Under the pieces are notes generated by a model, which worked only from the letters and a program-made list of their open reading frames with translations, did no database searches and was not told the DNA's origin. The translations under genes were made by a program, and so were the position numbers. DNA of 64,000 nucleotides. It comes from Lutibacter sp. GTDB taxonomy: Bacteria > Bacteroidota > Bacteroidia > Flavobacteriales > Flavobacteriaceae. Shown here piece by piece: positions 23,955 through 32,265 of this stretch (position 1 is its first letter; each line of letters opens with the position of its first letter). The stretch lies in the NCBI GenBank assembly GCA_021647265.1, contig JAKIVA010000007.1, positions 12,428 to 76,427 of the forward strand, in the 5' to 3' direction.

Positions 23955-26408
23955 ATGAGCAATTTAAAATTTTTAAAATTAGACAATATGTCATTGCAGC
24001 ATATTTTGGATGAAGATGCAGATTTAATACCTTTAATGACACCTGAAGATGAAGAAGAGATAAATAAAGAAGATGTACCTGAAGTTTTACCCATATTACC
24101 ATTGCGTAATACGGTGTTATTTCCGGGAGTTGTAATTCCAATTACAGCTGGTAGAGATAAATCAATTCAATTAATTAAAGAAGCCAATAAAGGAAATAAG
24201 ATTATTGGAGTTGTTGCTCAAAAAAATGAGGCTATAGAAGATCCAACAATTAATGATATTCATAAAATTGGTACCGTTGCACGTATTTTACGAATGTTAA
24301 AAATGCCTGATGGAAATACAACCGTAATTATTCAAGGTAAAAAGCAATTTGAAGTGGATAGCTTTGTACAAGAAGAACCGTATATTCAGGCTATTACAAA
24401 ACCTTATACCGAAGACCGTACTGAAGAAAAAGAGCCTGAATTTGAGGCCATTGTAGATTCTATTAAGGAAATGGCAGTTCGTATTATTAAAGAGAACCCT
24501 AATTTGCCAACAGAAGCTACTTTTGCAATTAAAAATATAGAAAGTAAGCCTTTTTTAATCAATTTTGTTTCTTCCAATATGAATTTAAAAGTAGCGGAAA
24601 AACAAGAATTGTTAGAAACTAAGAATTTAAAAGAGAGAGCATTACTTACCCTAAAGAAGATGGATGCAGAATTACAGCGTTTAGAATTGCGTAGTGACAT
24701 CCAATCTAAAACACGTTCTGATATGGATCAACAGCAGCGTGAATATTATTTACATCAACAGTTAAAAACAATTCAAGAAGAATTAGGTGGTGTTTCTTAT
24801 GATGAGGAGTTGGAAGAAATGAGAGAAAGGGCCAAAACTAAAAAGTGGAATGATGATATTAAGGAAACATTTGAAAAAGAGTTGGGACGTTTACAGCGTA
24901 TGAATCCACAGGTTGCAGAATATTCTGTTCAACGTAATTATTTAGATTTATTGTTAGATTTACCTTGGAATGAGTATTCAGAAGATAAATTTGATTTAAA
25001 ACGTGCTCAAAAAATATTAGATAGAGATCATTTTGGTTTAGATAAAGTAAAAGAACGTATTATTGAGCATTTAGCTGTATTAAAATTAAAGGGTGATATG
25101 AAGTCTCCAATAATTTGTTTGTACGGACCTCCAGGTGTTGGTAAAACCTCTTTGGGTAAATCAATTGCTGAATCTATTGGAAGAAAATATGTTAGAATGT
25201 CTTTGGGAGGGTTGCGTGATGAAGCAGAAATTCGTGGGCATAGGAAAACTTATATTGGCGCAATGCCAGGTAGAATTATTAAAGATATTAAAAAAGCAGG
25301 AACTTCAAATCCGGTTTTTGTATTAGACGAGATTGATAAGTTAGCGTCATCAAGTCATAATGGAGATCCTTCTTCGGCAATGCTTGAAGTTTTAGATCCA
25401 GAACAAAATACGACTTTTTACGATAATTATTTAGAGAAAGATTACGATTTATCAAAAGTACTTTTTATTGCAACAGCGAATAGTTTGTCGACCATTCCTT
25501 GGGCTTTAAGAGATAGAATGGAGATAATAAATGTTTCTGGATATACCATTGAAGAGAAAGTAGAGATAGCAAAACGCCATTTGTTACCTAAACAGCTAAA
25601 AGAACACGGGTTAACAAAAGAACATTTACAAATTGGTAAAAAACAACTAGAAAAAATAGTTGAAGCCTATACACGTGAATCAGGTGTAAGAGGTTTGGAA
25701 AAACAAATTGCTAAAATGGTACGTTATGCGGCAAAATCCATAGCAATGGAAGAAGAATACAATACTAAAATTTCAATAGAAACAATTGAAAAAGTATTAG
25801 GCCCATCTCACCTAGAAAGAGATAAGTATGAAAGCAATAATGTTGCAGGTGTTGTAACAGGTTTGGCTTGGACACAAGTAGGTGGTGATATTTTATTTAT
25901 TGAATCTATTATCTCAAAAGGAAAAGGATTAACCATTACTGGAAATTTAGGGAAAGTAATGAAAGAATCTGCTACAATTGCAATGGAGTATATTAGAGCA
26001 AATGCGAATGATTTTGGAATTGACAGTAAAATACTAGATGAATATAAAGTGCATATTCACGTTCCTGAAGGTGCAACGCCTAAAGATGGACCAAGTGCAG
26101 GTATTACTATGCTAACCTCTTTAGTATCAGTGTTTACGCAAAGAAAGGTAAAAGCTCATTTAGCAATGACAGGAGAAATTACCCTGCGAGGTAAAGTATT
26201 GCCAGTAGGTGGAATTAAAGAGAAAATATTAGCTGCGAAAAGAGCCAACATTAAAGAGATAATTCTTTCAGCAGAAAATGAGAAAGACATTAAAGAAATT
26301 AAACAAACTTATTTAAAAGGGCTGAAATTTAATTATGTTTCAGAAATGAGAGAAGTTATAGATATTGCTTTATTGAAACAAAAAGTTAAAAATGCTAAAA
26401 AAGTGTAA
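23955..26408 (+). CDS. lon: ATP-dependent Lon protease
   Basis: Lon degrades misfolded and regulatory proteins. The 817-residue product has the N-terminal substrate-binding domain (about 40-240, 'VLPILPLRNTVLFPGVV'), a coiled-coil linker, an AAA+ module with Walker A GPPGVGKTS (391-399) and Walker B 'VFVLDEIDKL', and a C-terminal serine-lysine protease domain. The catalytic Ser is S714 in PKDGPSAG and the Lys is K757 in GGIKEKILAAK. The length is normal for LonA. The extended acidic N-terminus (DEDADLIPLMTPEDEEE) is typical of flavobacterial Lon. It is monocistronic with a good terminator. Heat-shock control is likely but not visible. Confidence 0.98.
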   Translation: MSNLKFLKLDNMSLQHILDEDADLIPLMTPEDEEEINKEDVPEVLPILPLRNTVLFPGVVIPITAGRDKSIQLIKEANKGNKIIGVVAQKNEAIEDPTINDIHKIGTVARILRMLKMPDGNTTVIIQGKKQFEVDSFVQEEPYIQAITKPYTEDRTEEKEPEFEAIVDSIKEMAVRIIKENPNLPTEATFAIKNIESKPFLINFVSSNMNLKVAEKQELLETKNLKERALLTLKKMDAELQRLELRSDIQSKTRSDMDQQQREYYLHQQLKTIQEELGGVSYDEELEEMRERAKTKKWNDDIKETFEKELGRLQRMNPQVAEYSVQRNYLDLLLDLPWNEYSEDKFDLKRAQKILDRDHFGLDKVKERIIEHLAVLKLKGDMKSPIICLYGPPGVGKTSLGKSIAESIGRKYVRMSLGGLRDEAEIRGHRKTYIGAMPGRIIKDIKKAGTSNPVFVLDEIDKLASSSHNGDPSSAMLEVLDPEQNTTFYDNYLEKDYDLSKVLFIATANSLSTIPWALRDRMEIINVSGYTIEEKVEIAKRHLLPKQLKEHGLTKEHLQIGKKQLEKIVEAYTRESGVRGLEKQIAKMVRYAAKSIAMEEEYNTKISIETIEKVLGPSHLERDKYESNNVAGVVTGLAWTQVGGDILFIESIISKGKGLTITGNLGKVMKESATIAMEYIRANANDFGIDSKILDEYKVHIHVPEGATPKDGPSAGITMLTSLVSVFTQRKVKAHLAMTGEITLRGKVLPVGGIKEKILAAKRANIKEIILSAENEKDIKEIKQTYLKGLKFNYVSEMREVIDIALLKQKVKNAKKV

Positions 26409-26425
26409 GTGAATTGATATTTTAT

Positions 26426-26460
26426 AAAAGCCTAACATTGTAAAAGATGTTAGGCTTTTT
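26426..26460 (+). terminator. Intrinsic terminator of lon
   Basis: A 13-bp perfect stem (26426-26438 with 26447-26459), an 8-base loop, and a T-run at the end of the right arm. It lies 18 bases after the lon stop. Confidence 0.9.
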
Positions 26461-26548
26461 GCGTTAGGGATTGAACGGTTTGTTTGAGCTACTTTAATGT
26501 TTTTCATTAAAGAGCGAGTAGTGAAAGCCTGCCCCAAAGGGGAACGCC
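26461..26548. repeat. Intergenic repeat of the 'GCGTTAGGGA ... GGGGAACGCC' type
   Basis: The sequence begins GCGTTAGGGATTGAA and ends CCCCAAAGGGGAACGCC. Inside are a hairpin around 'CTTTAATG ... CATTAAAG' and the perfect CCCCAAAGGGG (26532-26542). I recognise this layout from repeats at gene ends in many flavobacterial genomes. Here it sits between lon and the convergent SDR gene and may help end the SDR transcript. Confidence 0.6.
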
Positions 26549-26560
26549 ATAAAAAGTAAT

Positions 26561-27292
26561 TTAGGTATTTCTAATATCTAATATTCGTCCGTTTTTTAAT
26601 TCTCCAGAAATATCTAGTTGATAAATTTTCTCAGCCACTTCTTTTGGTGTAAATAAATCGCCATGTTTGTAAAAATCTATAAAACGTTGAACAGATTTGA
26701 AGTTTGCTTTAGGTGTATTTCTAGCTTTAGTTTGCATATCAGTATCAACAATTCCTGGATATATTGAAACAATGCTAACACCGTTATTTCTTTCTTTTTG
26801 TTCTTTTGAAATTACTTTGGTCATCATATCTAGCCCAGCTTTAGAAGAGCAATATAGGCTCCAACTTTCATAAGGATTTATGGCTGCACCAGAAGAAATA
26901 TTGAAAATCTGCTTTTTGCAATCCCAGTCTTTTGAAAATTTGATAAAAAGAGAATTTAGAATAAGAGGAGCCACCAAATTTACCTGAATGGTATAATTAA
27001 TTTCTGGTGGAGATAGTTTATCTATGGTATTTATGGTTCCTAAATCTCCGGCGTTGTTAATTAAGGTGAGGTTTGTTGTACTATTTTTATCTAAATGTGA
27101 GAATATTTCTGTTATTACACCTTCAATGGTCTCTGTTTTACTAAGGTCGCATTGATATTGTTCTACGGTATATAGTTTTTCAATTTTACTTCTTGAGATT
27201 GAAATTACTCGATACCCGTTTTGATGATACACACTGGCCAATCCAAAACCTAAACCTTTACTGCCACCGGTAATTATTACAATTTTACCCAT
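26561..27292 (-). CDS. Short-chain dehydrogenase/reductase (sepiapterin/benzil reductase-like)
   Basis: The 243-residue protein has the SDR Rossmann motif TGGSKGLG (8-15), NAG in 'LINNAGDLG', and the catalytic 'YCSSKAG' Tyr-x-x-x-Lys with an upstream Ser in 'ISSGAAIN'. The 'SIYPGIVDTDMQ' segment and overall pattern resemble the YueD/sepiapterin-reductase branch. The cofactor is probably NADPH, given the Ser-Arg-Ser after the second strand ('ISISRSK'). Substrate unknown. It is the last gene of the minus-strand run ruvX - def - DUF5606 - mazG - SDR, but a 60-base gap separates it from mazG. Confidence 0.87.
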   Translation of the reverse strand: MGKIVIITGGSKGLGFGLASVYHQNGYRVISISRSKIEKLYTVEQYQCDLSKTETIEGVITEIFSHLDKNSTTNLTLINNAGDLGTINTIDKLSPPEINYTIQVNLVAPLILNSLFIKFSKDWDCKKQIFNISSGAAINPYESWSLYCSSKAGLDMMTKVISKEQKERNNGVSIVSIYPGIVDTDMQTKARNTPKANFKSVQRFIDFYKHGDLFTPKEVAEKIYQLDISGELKNGRILDIRNT

Positions 27293-27352
27293 TTTAATGA
27301 ATTTATATCACTAAAATAGAAAATTATTTTGAGAGATTATAAGTAGAAATTA

Positions 27353-28132
27353 TTATTTGTATAATTTTTTTGACTCGTTCCAAAATACATCCATTTCAGT
27401 AAGCGACATATCATGTAGCGATTTGCCTTCTTTTTTAGCTGCTTCTTCTAAATATTGAAAGCGTTTTATAAATTTTATGTTTGTTCTTTCTAGTGCATTT
27501 TCAGGGTTAACGTTTATAAAACGTGCATAATTAATCATAGAAAATATCACGTCTCCAAATTCCGCTTCTATATTTTCAATATTTCCTTTTTCAATTTCGT
27601 CGTTTAGTTCGCCTAATTCTTCTTGTACTTTCTCCCAAACTTGTTCAGGTTTTTCCCAATCAAAACCTACTCCTGCAACTTTTTCCTGTATTCTGTTTGC
27701 TTTTACCATAGATGGGAGAGAGGTTGGAACTCCTTCTAACACAGATTTTTTACCTTCTTTTAATTTTAGTTTTTCCCAGTTTTGCTTAACATCATCTTCA
27801 TTTTTAACGGTAACATCTCCATAAATATGAGGGTGACGGTAAATTAATTTTTCAGCAATGGAGTTTGCAATATCAGCAATGTCAAAATCATTGGTTTCTG
27901 AGCCAATTTTTGCATAAAAAACAATATGGAGCAATAAATCTCCTAATTCTTTTTTAATTTCTTGAAAGTCATTTTTAAGGATGGCATCACCTAATTCATA
28001 AGTTTCTTCAATGGTTAGGTGTCTAAGAGATTGGAATGTTTGCTTTTTATCCCATGGGCATTTAGAACGCAACTCGTCCATAATGTTTAACAAACGATTT
28101 ATGGCTTCAAGTTGCTGTTCTCTTGTGTGCAT
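27353..28132 (-). CDS. mazG: Nucleoside triphosphate pyrophosphohydrolase MazG
   Basis: MazG hydrolyses non-canonical or excess NTPs to NMP and pyrophosphate. The 259-residue product has the two-domain MazG layout. The first domain carries 'CPWDKKQTFQSLRHLTIEETYEL' with the metal-binding EExxE-type helix 'EEIKKELGDLLLHIVFYAKIG' pattern. The second carries 'KVQEELGELNDEIEKGNIEN' and 'EAEFGDVIFSMINYARF'. It starts two bases after the stop of the DUF5606 gene, so the run is a tight operon. The name is confident; its part in stress control is known only from other bacteria. Confidence 0.95.
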   Translation of the reverse strand: MHTREQQLEAINRLLNIMDELRSKCPWDKKQTFQSLRHLTIEETYELGDAILKNDFQEIKKELGDLLLHIVFYAKIGSETNDFDIADIANSIAEKLIYRHPHIYGDVTVKNEDDVKQNWEKLKLKEGKKSVLEGVPTSLPSMVKANRIQEKVAGVGFDWEKPEQVWEKVQEELGELNDEIEKGNIENIEAEFGDVIFSMINYARFINVNPENALERTNIKFIKRFQYLEEAAKKEGKSLHDMSLTEMDVFWNESKKLYK

Positions 28133-28134
28133 AA

Positions 28135-28572
28135 TTAAGCTTCTTTAGTTGCTTGATTTTCTTCTTCTTCTTCTTCTTCCTCTTTAATTGAAGAAAAGTC
28201 AAAATTATTAGAAGCTAGTAAATTATACCATTGTAAAACTTTTTTTATGTTTGAAGTGTACACACGCTCTTCATCAAAATTTGGTAAAATTTCACGAAAA
28301 TAAGAAGTTAAAACTTGACTACTTTCTTTAGGGTTGATAGCTTCTTTTCCATTTTCTTTTTCGCTAATAGCTTTAAAAACAATACGCAATGGGATTTCTT
28401 CTTCATACGTAAAAATTGCAATTTCATTTAAAGCACTAATGTTATGTGTTGCAGTAATTGGAAATTTTTTATTATCGAGCAATGACTCTACAATAATTCC
28501 TCCTTTAGATTGTGCTTTAATTTCATACAGTCCTGGTTTTCCAGTTATTGCCACTATATCTTTTAATTCCAT
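28135..28572 (-). CDS. DUF5606 protein
   Basis: The 145-residue, cytoplasmic protein belongs to a Bacteroidota-restricted family recognised by its N-terminus 'MELKDIVAITGKPGLYEIKAQS' and the central 'TYEEEIPLRIVFKAI'. The N-terminal 60 residues look like a small beta-barrel (SH3-like), and the rest is helical with 'SNIKKVLQWYNLL'. The tail is an uninterrupted run of about eight Glu residues. Its function is unknown. It lies four bases after def and two bases before mazG, an order I know from related genomes. A house-cleaning or translation-linked role is guesswork. Confidence 0.88.
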   Translation of the reverse strand: MELKDIVAITGKPGLYEIKAQSKGGIIVESLLDNKKFPITATHNISALNEIAIFTYEEEIPLRIVFKAISEKENGKEAINPKESSQVLTSYFREILPNFDEERVYTSNIKKVLQWYNLLASNNFDFSSIKEEEEEEEENQATKEA

Positions 28573-28576
28573 AAGT

Positions 28577-29164
28577 TTATTTTCTTTTTAATAAAGGAAA
28601 TTTCATTCTATAATCAGGGTTTACTTTTCCTTTTGAAATGTTTTCTAATTTCTTTTTAATTAATCGTTTTTTTAATGATGAAATTTTATCTGTAAATAAA
28701 ATTCCTTCAATATGGTCATACTCATGTTGTACAACTCTTGCAGCCAGCCCATCAAGAGTATCAGTATGTTTTTCGAAATTTTCATCAACGTATTCAATGG
28801 TGATTTTTTCTTCTCTAAAAACTTCTTCTCTTATTTCTGGTATGCTAAGGCATCCTTCACTAAATGACCATTCATCTCCTTCTTCTTTTACAATTTTGGC
28901 ATTGATAAATATTTTTTTAAAATTGGCCAAAAATTCACGTTCATCTTCTTCTAATTCGTCATCTTTAGCAAATGGAGAAGTGTCTATAATAAAAAGTCGA
29001 ATTGCTTTGCCAACTTGTGGTGCAGCCAAACCAACACCTTGTGCATTTACCATTGTTTCCTTCATATTTTCAATAAGTTCAGAAAGGTTTGGGTAATCTT
29101 TATCAATAGCAACACCTACTTTTCTTAAAACGGGATCGCCATATGCAATAATTGGTAATATCAT
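28577..29164 (-). CDS. def: Peptide deformylase
   Basis: The enzyme removes the formyl group from the N-terminal methionine of new proteins. The 195-residue product contains the three active-site motifs GVGLAAPQ (43-50), EGCLSIP (103-109, metal ligand C105) and QHEYDH (146-151, metal ligands H147 and H151, catalytic E148). An inserted acidic segment (about 66-80) is usual in Bacteroidota enzymes. It stands at the head of the def - DUF5606 - mazG operon; def and DUF5606 are four bases apart. Confidence 0.97.
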   Translation of the reverse strand: MILPIIAYGDPVLRKVGVAIDKDYPNLSELIENMKETMVNAQGVGLAAPQVGKAIRLFIIDTSPFAKDDELEEDEREFLANFKKIFINAKIVKEEGDEWSFSEGCLSIPEIREEVFREEKITIEYVDENFEKHTDTLDGLAARVVQHEYDHIEGILFTDKISSLKKRLIKKKLENISKGKVNPDYRMKFPLLKRK

Positions 29165-29225
29165 ATTATTTTTTTGGATTGCAAAAGTACAAATTATTAG
29201 TTAAAACAAAAAGGTAGGTTTAGAA

Positions 29226-29899
29226 TTAGGATAAACACTCATTTATCCATTTATATAGATTCATATAAATGAAATTAATTTTGAAAAGTTTTACTCCATT
29301 TGGAATACAATCTTTAAAGTTTTTATCAATTTCTAAAACTTGATAATGGTTTTTAAGATTTAGGTGTTTATATTCATGAATTGAAAACGAAATTTTGTTT
29401 TTCAATGGTAGCTCTCCAAAATCTTTAAAATTTTGTTCTGTTGCATACCAAGCGTCAGACATCATAAAAATATAATTATCTCTGTTAGTTTCTTCTAGCA
29501 TTCTAGCCGTTCTTCTTATCCATTTAATGTTGGCTTCCTCTTCCGATTTATAATGCGTAAAATGAAGTTTAATGTCACCTAACAATGCAAGTGGATAGGT
29601 AATTTCTCTATTTTTATATTTACTTTCAGTAATAAATTTTAGAGGAAGAGCCATATAATAATCAAAATTTGAGAGTAATTTTATATAGCAATCTCCATAA
29701 AACCAATACTAATAAAAGGGGAGTTGTATGGTCGTTTTATCCATTGATATACAGATCCAGCCCAACAATTATCACAAACAATCACAAAGTTCTTATCCTT
29801 CAAAAGTTCAATATCTTTTTTACGGTAGTATTTTTTGAAGAGTACCCTATATTTTCTTCTAATAAAGACAACAATTTTTCTAAATATATTATTTTTCAT
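29226..29899 (-). pseudogene. DUF1919 (exopolysaccharide-type) gene split by a one-base frameshift
   Basis: Two adjacent minus-strand frames together encode one DUF1919 protein. The upstream frame (29899 down to about 29700) gives 'LLKDKNFVIVCDNCWAGSVYQW' and 'RPYNSPFISIGF', then drifts to 'MEIAI' and a stop at 29681. The second frame, read from the same place, continues 'FYGDCYIKLLSNFDYYMALP' and then 'ALLGDIKLHFTHYKSEEEA', 'FMMSDAWYAT' to 29226. Joining them after 'ISIG' needs one extra base in the A-run at 29699-29702 (a T-run on the coding strand), i.e. a single-base deletion. DUF1919 proteins are associated with surface polysaccharide genes. The start overlaps the end of ruvX. It could be a real pseudogene, a homopolymer sequencing error, or slippage-decoded. 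Confidence 0.85.
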
Positions 29900-30305
29900 T
29901 TTGTTGTAAAAAAGATTGTAAAATTATGGTAGCACTAACCTCATCTATAAGCGCTTTATTTTGGCGATGCTTCTTTTTTAAACCACTGTCTAGCATACTT
30001 TGAGAAGCTATTTTTGAAGTAAAGCGTTCGTCTATACGTTTTATGGGGATTTTAGGAAATGTTTGACTCAATTTTAAAATAAAGGGTTTTATAAATTGTT
30101 CACTCTCACTTTCAGTATTATTCATTTGTTTAGGTTCGCCAACAACAAATAATGCAACATCTTCTTTTTTTAGATATTCCGTCAGAAAAGAGAATATTTT
30201 TTTAGTAGTAACAGTAGTTAAACCAGAGGCAATAATTTGCAATTCATCTGTAACTGCAATACCTATTCTTTTTGTTCCGTAATCTAACCCTAAAATTCGC
30301 GCCAA
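29889..30305 (-). CDS. ruvX: RuvX / YqgF-family Holliday-junction resolvase-like nuclease
   Basis: RuvX/YqgF proteins act in 16S rRNA 5'-end processing in E. coli and have an RNase-H-like fold. I choose the TTG at 30305, because the conserved protein start 'ARILGLDYGTKRIGIAVTD' follows it directly; the longer frame to 30443 overlaps the dapD promoter. That gives 138 residues, the usual size. The metal-binding acidic residues are present: D in 'LGLDYGTK', E in 'VVGEPKQMN', and D in 'LIDEVSA'. 'RIDERFTSKIA' is the conserved loop. The stop overlaps the start of the DUF1919 gene by 11 bases. Confidence 0.92.
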   Translation of the reverse strand: MARILGLDYGTKRIGIAVTDELQIIASGLTTVTTKKIFSFLTEYLKKEDVALFVVGEPKQMNNTESESEQFIKPFILKLSQTFPKIPIKRIDERFTSKIASQSMLDSGLKKKHRQNKALIDEVSATIILQSFLQQNEK

Positions 30306-30345
30306 AATAATAACATAATTAATAAATTCGTGTAAATTTAGTGAT

Positions 30346-30380
30346 TTTGAATTATATATTTTTTTAATGCTATATATTTG
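30346..30380 (+). promoter_or_regulatory. Candidate promoter of dapD
   Basis: TTTG at 30346-30349 and TATATTTG at 30373-30380 match the Bacteroidota -33 and -7 boxes. The spacer of 23 bases is at the long end of the usual range. RNA would start about 16 bases before the dapD ATG at 30403, and a purine-rich GAAGGA lies just before that ATG. Confidence 0.5.
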
Positions 30381-30402
30381 TAATTCATAGAATTTTGAAG
30401 GA

Positions 30403-31218
30403 ATGAATACAATTAGAAAAATCATAGAATCTGCTTGGAACAATAGCGCCTTATTAAAAGAGGAAACTACTCAAAAAGCAATTCGTAAAGTTGTAAATTT
30501 ATTAGATAATGGTAAGCTAAGAGTTGCAGAGCCTGTTGAAAGTGGTTGGCAAGTGAATGAATGGGTAAAAAAAGCAGTAGTACTATATTTTCCTATTCAA
30601 AAAATGGAAACTATGGAAGTGGGTATTTTCGAGTATCATGATAAAATTCCGTTAAAAACAGGGTATAAAGAAAAGGGTATTAGAGTAGTGCCTCATGCCG
30701 TAGCACGTTATGGGTCGTATATCTCAAGTGGCACAATATTAATGCCGAGTTATATTAATATTGGTGCTTATGTAGATGAAGGAACCATGGTTGATACTTG
30801 GGCAACTGTTGGTAGTTGTGCACAAATTGGTAAAAATGTACACTTAAGTGGAGGTGTTGGAATTGGAGGAGTTTTAGAACCTTTACAAGCTGCACCAGTA
30901 ATTATTGAAGATAATGTGTTTATTGGTTCACGCTGTATAGTTGTGGAAGGAGTACATGTAGAAACTGAAGCTGTTTTAGGTGCGGGTGTGGTATTAACCA
31001 TGAGTACAAAAATTATTGATGTAACAGGTGATAAACCAATTGAAGTAAAAGGAAGAGTTCCTGCACGTTCAGTAGTAATACCAGGTAGTTATAAGAAACA
31101 ATTTCCTGCAGGAGAATATAATGTGCCTTGTGCTATGATTATTGGTAAAAGAAAAGAAAGCACCAATAAAAAAACTTCATTGAACGATGCACTTCGGGAA
31201 AATGATGTAGCCGTTTAA
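30403..31218 (+). CDS. dapD: 2,3,4,5-tetrahydropyridine-2,6-dicarboxylate N-succinyltransferase
   Basis: DapD adds a succinyl group from succinyl-CoA in the succinylase branch of lysine and meso-diaminopimelate synthesis. The 271-residue product has an N-terminal helical domain ('IRKIIESAWNNSALLKEE') and a left-handed parallel beta-helix with hexapeptide repeats ('GTILMPSYINIGAYVDEGTM', 'AQIGKNVHLSGGVGIGGVLE', 'EDNVFIGSRCIVVEGVHV'). The C-terminal strand is 'GEYNVPCAMIIGKRK'. The length matches the family. The gene is divergent from ruvX and about 46 bases upstream of the Stealth gene. Confidence 0.97.
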   Translation: MNTIRKIIESAWNNSALLKEETTQKAIRKVVNLLDNGKLRVAEPVESGWQVNEWVKKAVVLYFPIQKMETMEVGIFEYHDKIPLKTGYKEKGIRVVPHAVARYGSYISSGTILMPSYINIGAYVDEGTMVDTWATVGSCAQIGKNVHLSGGVGIGGVLEPLQAAPVIIEDNVFIGSRCIVVEGVHVETEAVLGAGVVLTMSTKIIDVTGDKPIEVKGRVPARSVVIPGSYKKQFPAGEYNVPCAMIIGKRKESTNKKTSLNDALRENDVAV

Positions 31219-31264
31219 AAAATTATATTGACTATATTTGTTCGTAATTTTTTATATATGATTA

Positions 31265-32251
31265 ATGCAACAAAATATAAATACAGATTACCCAATTGAT
31301 GTTGTAATAGCTTGGGTTGATGGTAATGATGAATCTCATTTTAATAAAATGAGCAATTATTTAGAAGATAAATCTAAATTAAATAATCAACAGTTTTTAA
31401 CTCGGTTCAATCAAGTTGATGAAATTGAGTTTTCTGTAAAATCCATTTTAAAATTTGCTCCTTTTGTAAGAACTATTTTTATTGTTACAGATGAACAAGT
31501 ACCTTTATTTTTAAGGGGAAAAGTGAAAAGAGAAAAATATCCTAATGTAAAAATTATTGATCATAAAGAAATTTTTGCGGGATTTGAATCTTATTTACCT
31601 ACCTTCAATAGCGTTTCTATTGAGTCTATGTTGTATCGAATTCCAAATTTAGCTGAGCATTTTATTTACTTTAATGATGACCTTTTTTTAATGAAGGAAA
31701 CCAAAATAACGGATTTTTTTGATAAAGGATTTCCAGTTTTAAGAGGTAAGTTTAAATCGTTTGATACCAATACATTGTACAAGGTAGTTCATCAGAAAAT
31801 TGTATATTGGTTGGGAGGAAAAACAAAAAACAAAAAATATGGCTACAAAAAAGCTCAGCAAAATATAGCTGTGAAATTAGGGTTTAAAAAATATTTAAGA
31901 TTAGATCACACTCCGGCTTCTATACGTAAAACAACTATCAAAAATTATTTTGATAATAATCCTGAAATGTTAATATATAATATTCAACACAGATTTAGGA
32001 ACCCTTCTCAATTCATGATTCAATCCTTAGCAAACCATCTTGAAATAAAAAATATGACATGTATTTTAAAAAAGGATTATCAACTTTTGTATTTTGGTTC
32101 CTATAAAAAACCTTTAATATGGTATAAGTTTAATTTGTTTTTAAGTGATAAAAATAATAATAAACTATTTTTATGTTTGCAAAGTTTGGATTTATGCCCA
32201 AAATATAAATTGGATTTTTTTTTAAATTGGCTTAAAAAACTTATCAATTAA
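31265..32251 (+). CDS. Stealth-family sugar-phosphate transferase
   Basis: The 328-residue protein has the Stealth conserved regions: CR1 'IDVVIAWVDGNDESHFNKM' (about 11-29), then 'LTRFNQVDEIEFSVKSILKFAP' and 'IFIVTDEQVP', and CR2 'NSVSIESMLYRIPNLAEHF' with 'YFNDDLFL'. Later 'HTPASIRKTTI' and 'QHRFRNPSQF' match CR3/CR4. Family members transfer sugar-1-phosphate units to capsule or surface glycans and are related to the human GlcNAc-1-phosphotransferase. A TATATTTG box at 31233-31240 may serve as its own promoter, though the -33 box is weak. No other capsule genes flank it, except perhaps the broken DUF1919 gene 1.4 kb away. The glycan substrate is unknown. Confidence 0.88.
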   Translation: MQQNINTDYPIDVVIAWVDGNDESHFNKMSNYLEDKSKLNNQQFLTRFNQVDEIEFSVKSILKFAPFVRTIFIVTDEQVPLFLRGKVKREKYPNVKIIDHKEIFAGFESYLPTFNSVSIESMLYRIPNLAEHFIYFNDDLFLMKETKITDFFDKGFPVLRGKFKSFDTNTLYKVVHQKIVYWLGGKTKNKKYGYKKAQQNIAVKLGFKKYLRLDHTPASIRKTTIKNYFDNNPEMLIYNIQHRFRNPSQFMIQSLANHLEIKNMTCILKKDYQLLYFGSYKKPLIWYKFNLFLSDKNNNKLFLCLQSLDLCPKYKLDFFLNWLKKLIN

Positions 32252-32265
32252 AATTTAGATATTAA

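Noticed and set aside
29681..29899. Programmed -1 frameshift decoding of the DUF1919 gene
   Set aside because: There is only a four-base T-run and no clear downstream hairpin or upstream SD-like stimulator; a one-base deletion is simpler, though not proven.
30306..30443. Longer N-terminus of RuvX
   Set aside because: It would run across the dapD promoter and start, whereas the conserved protein begins right after the TTG at 30305.
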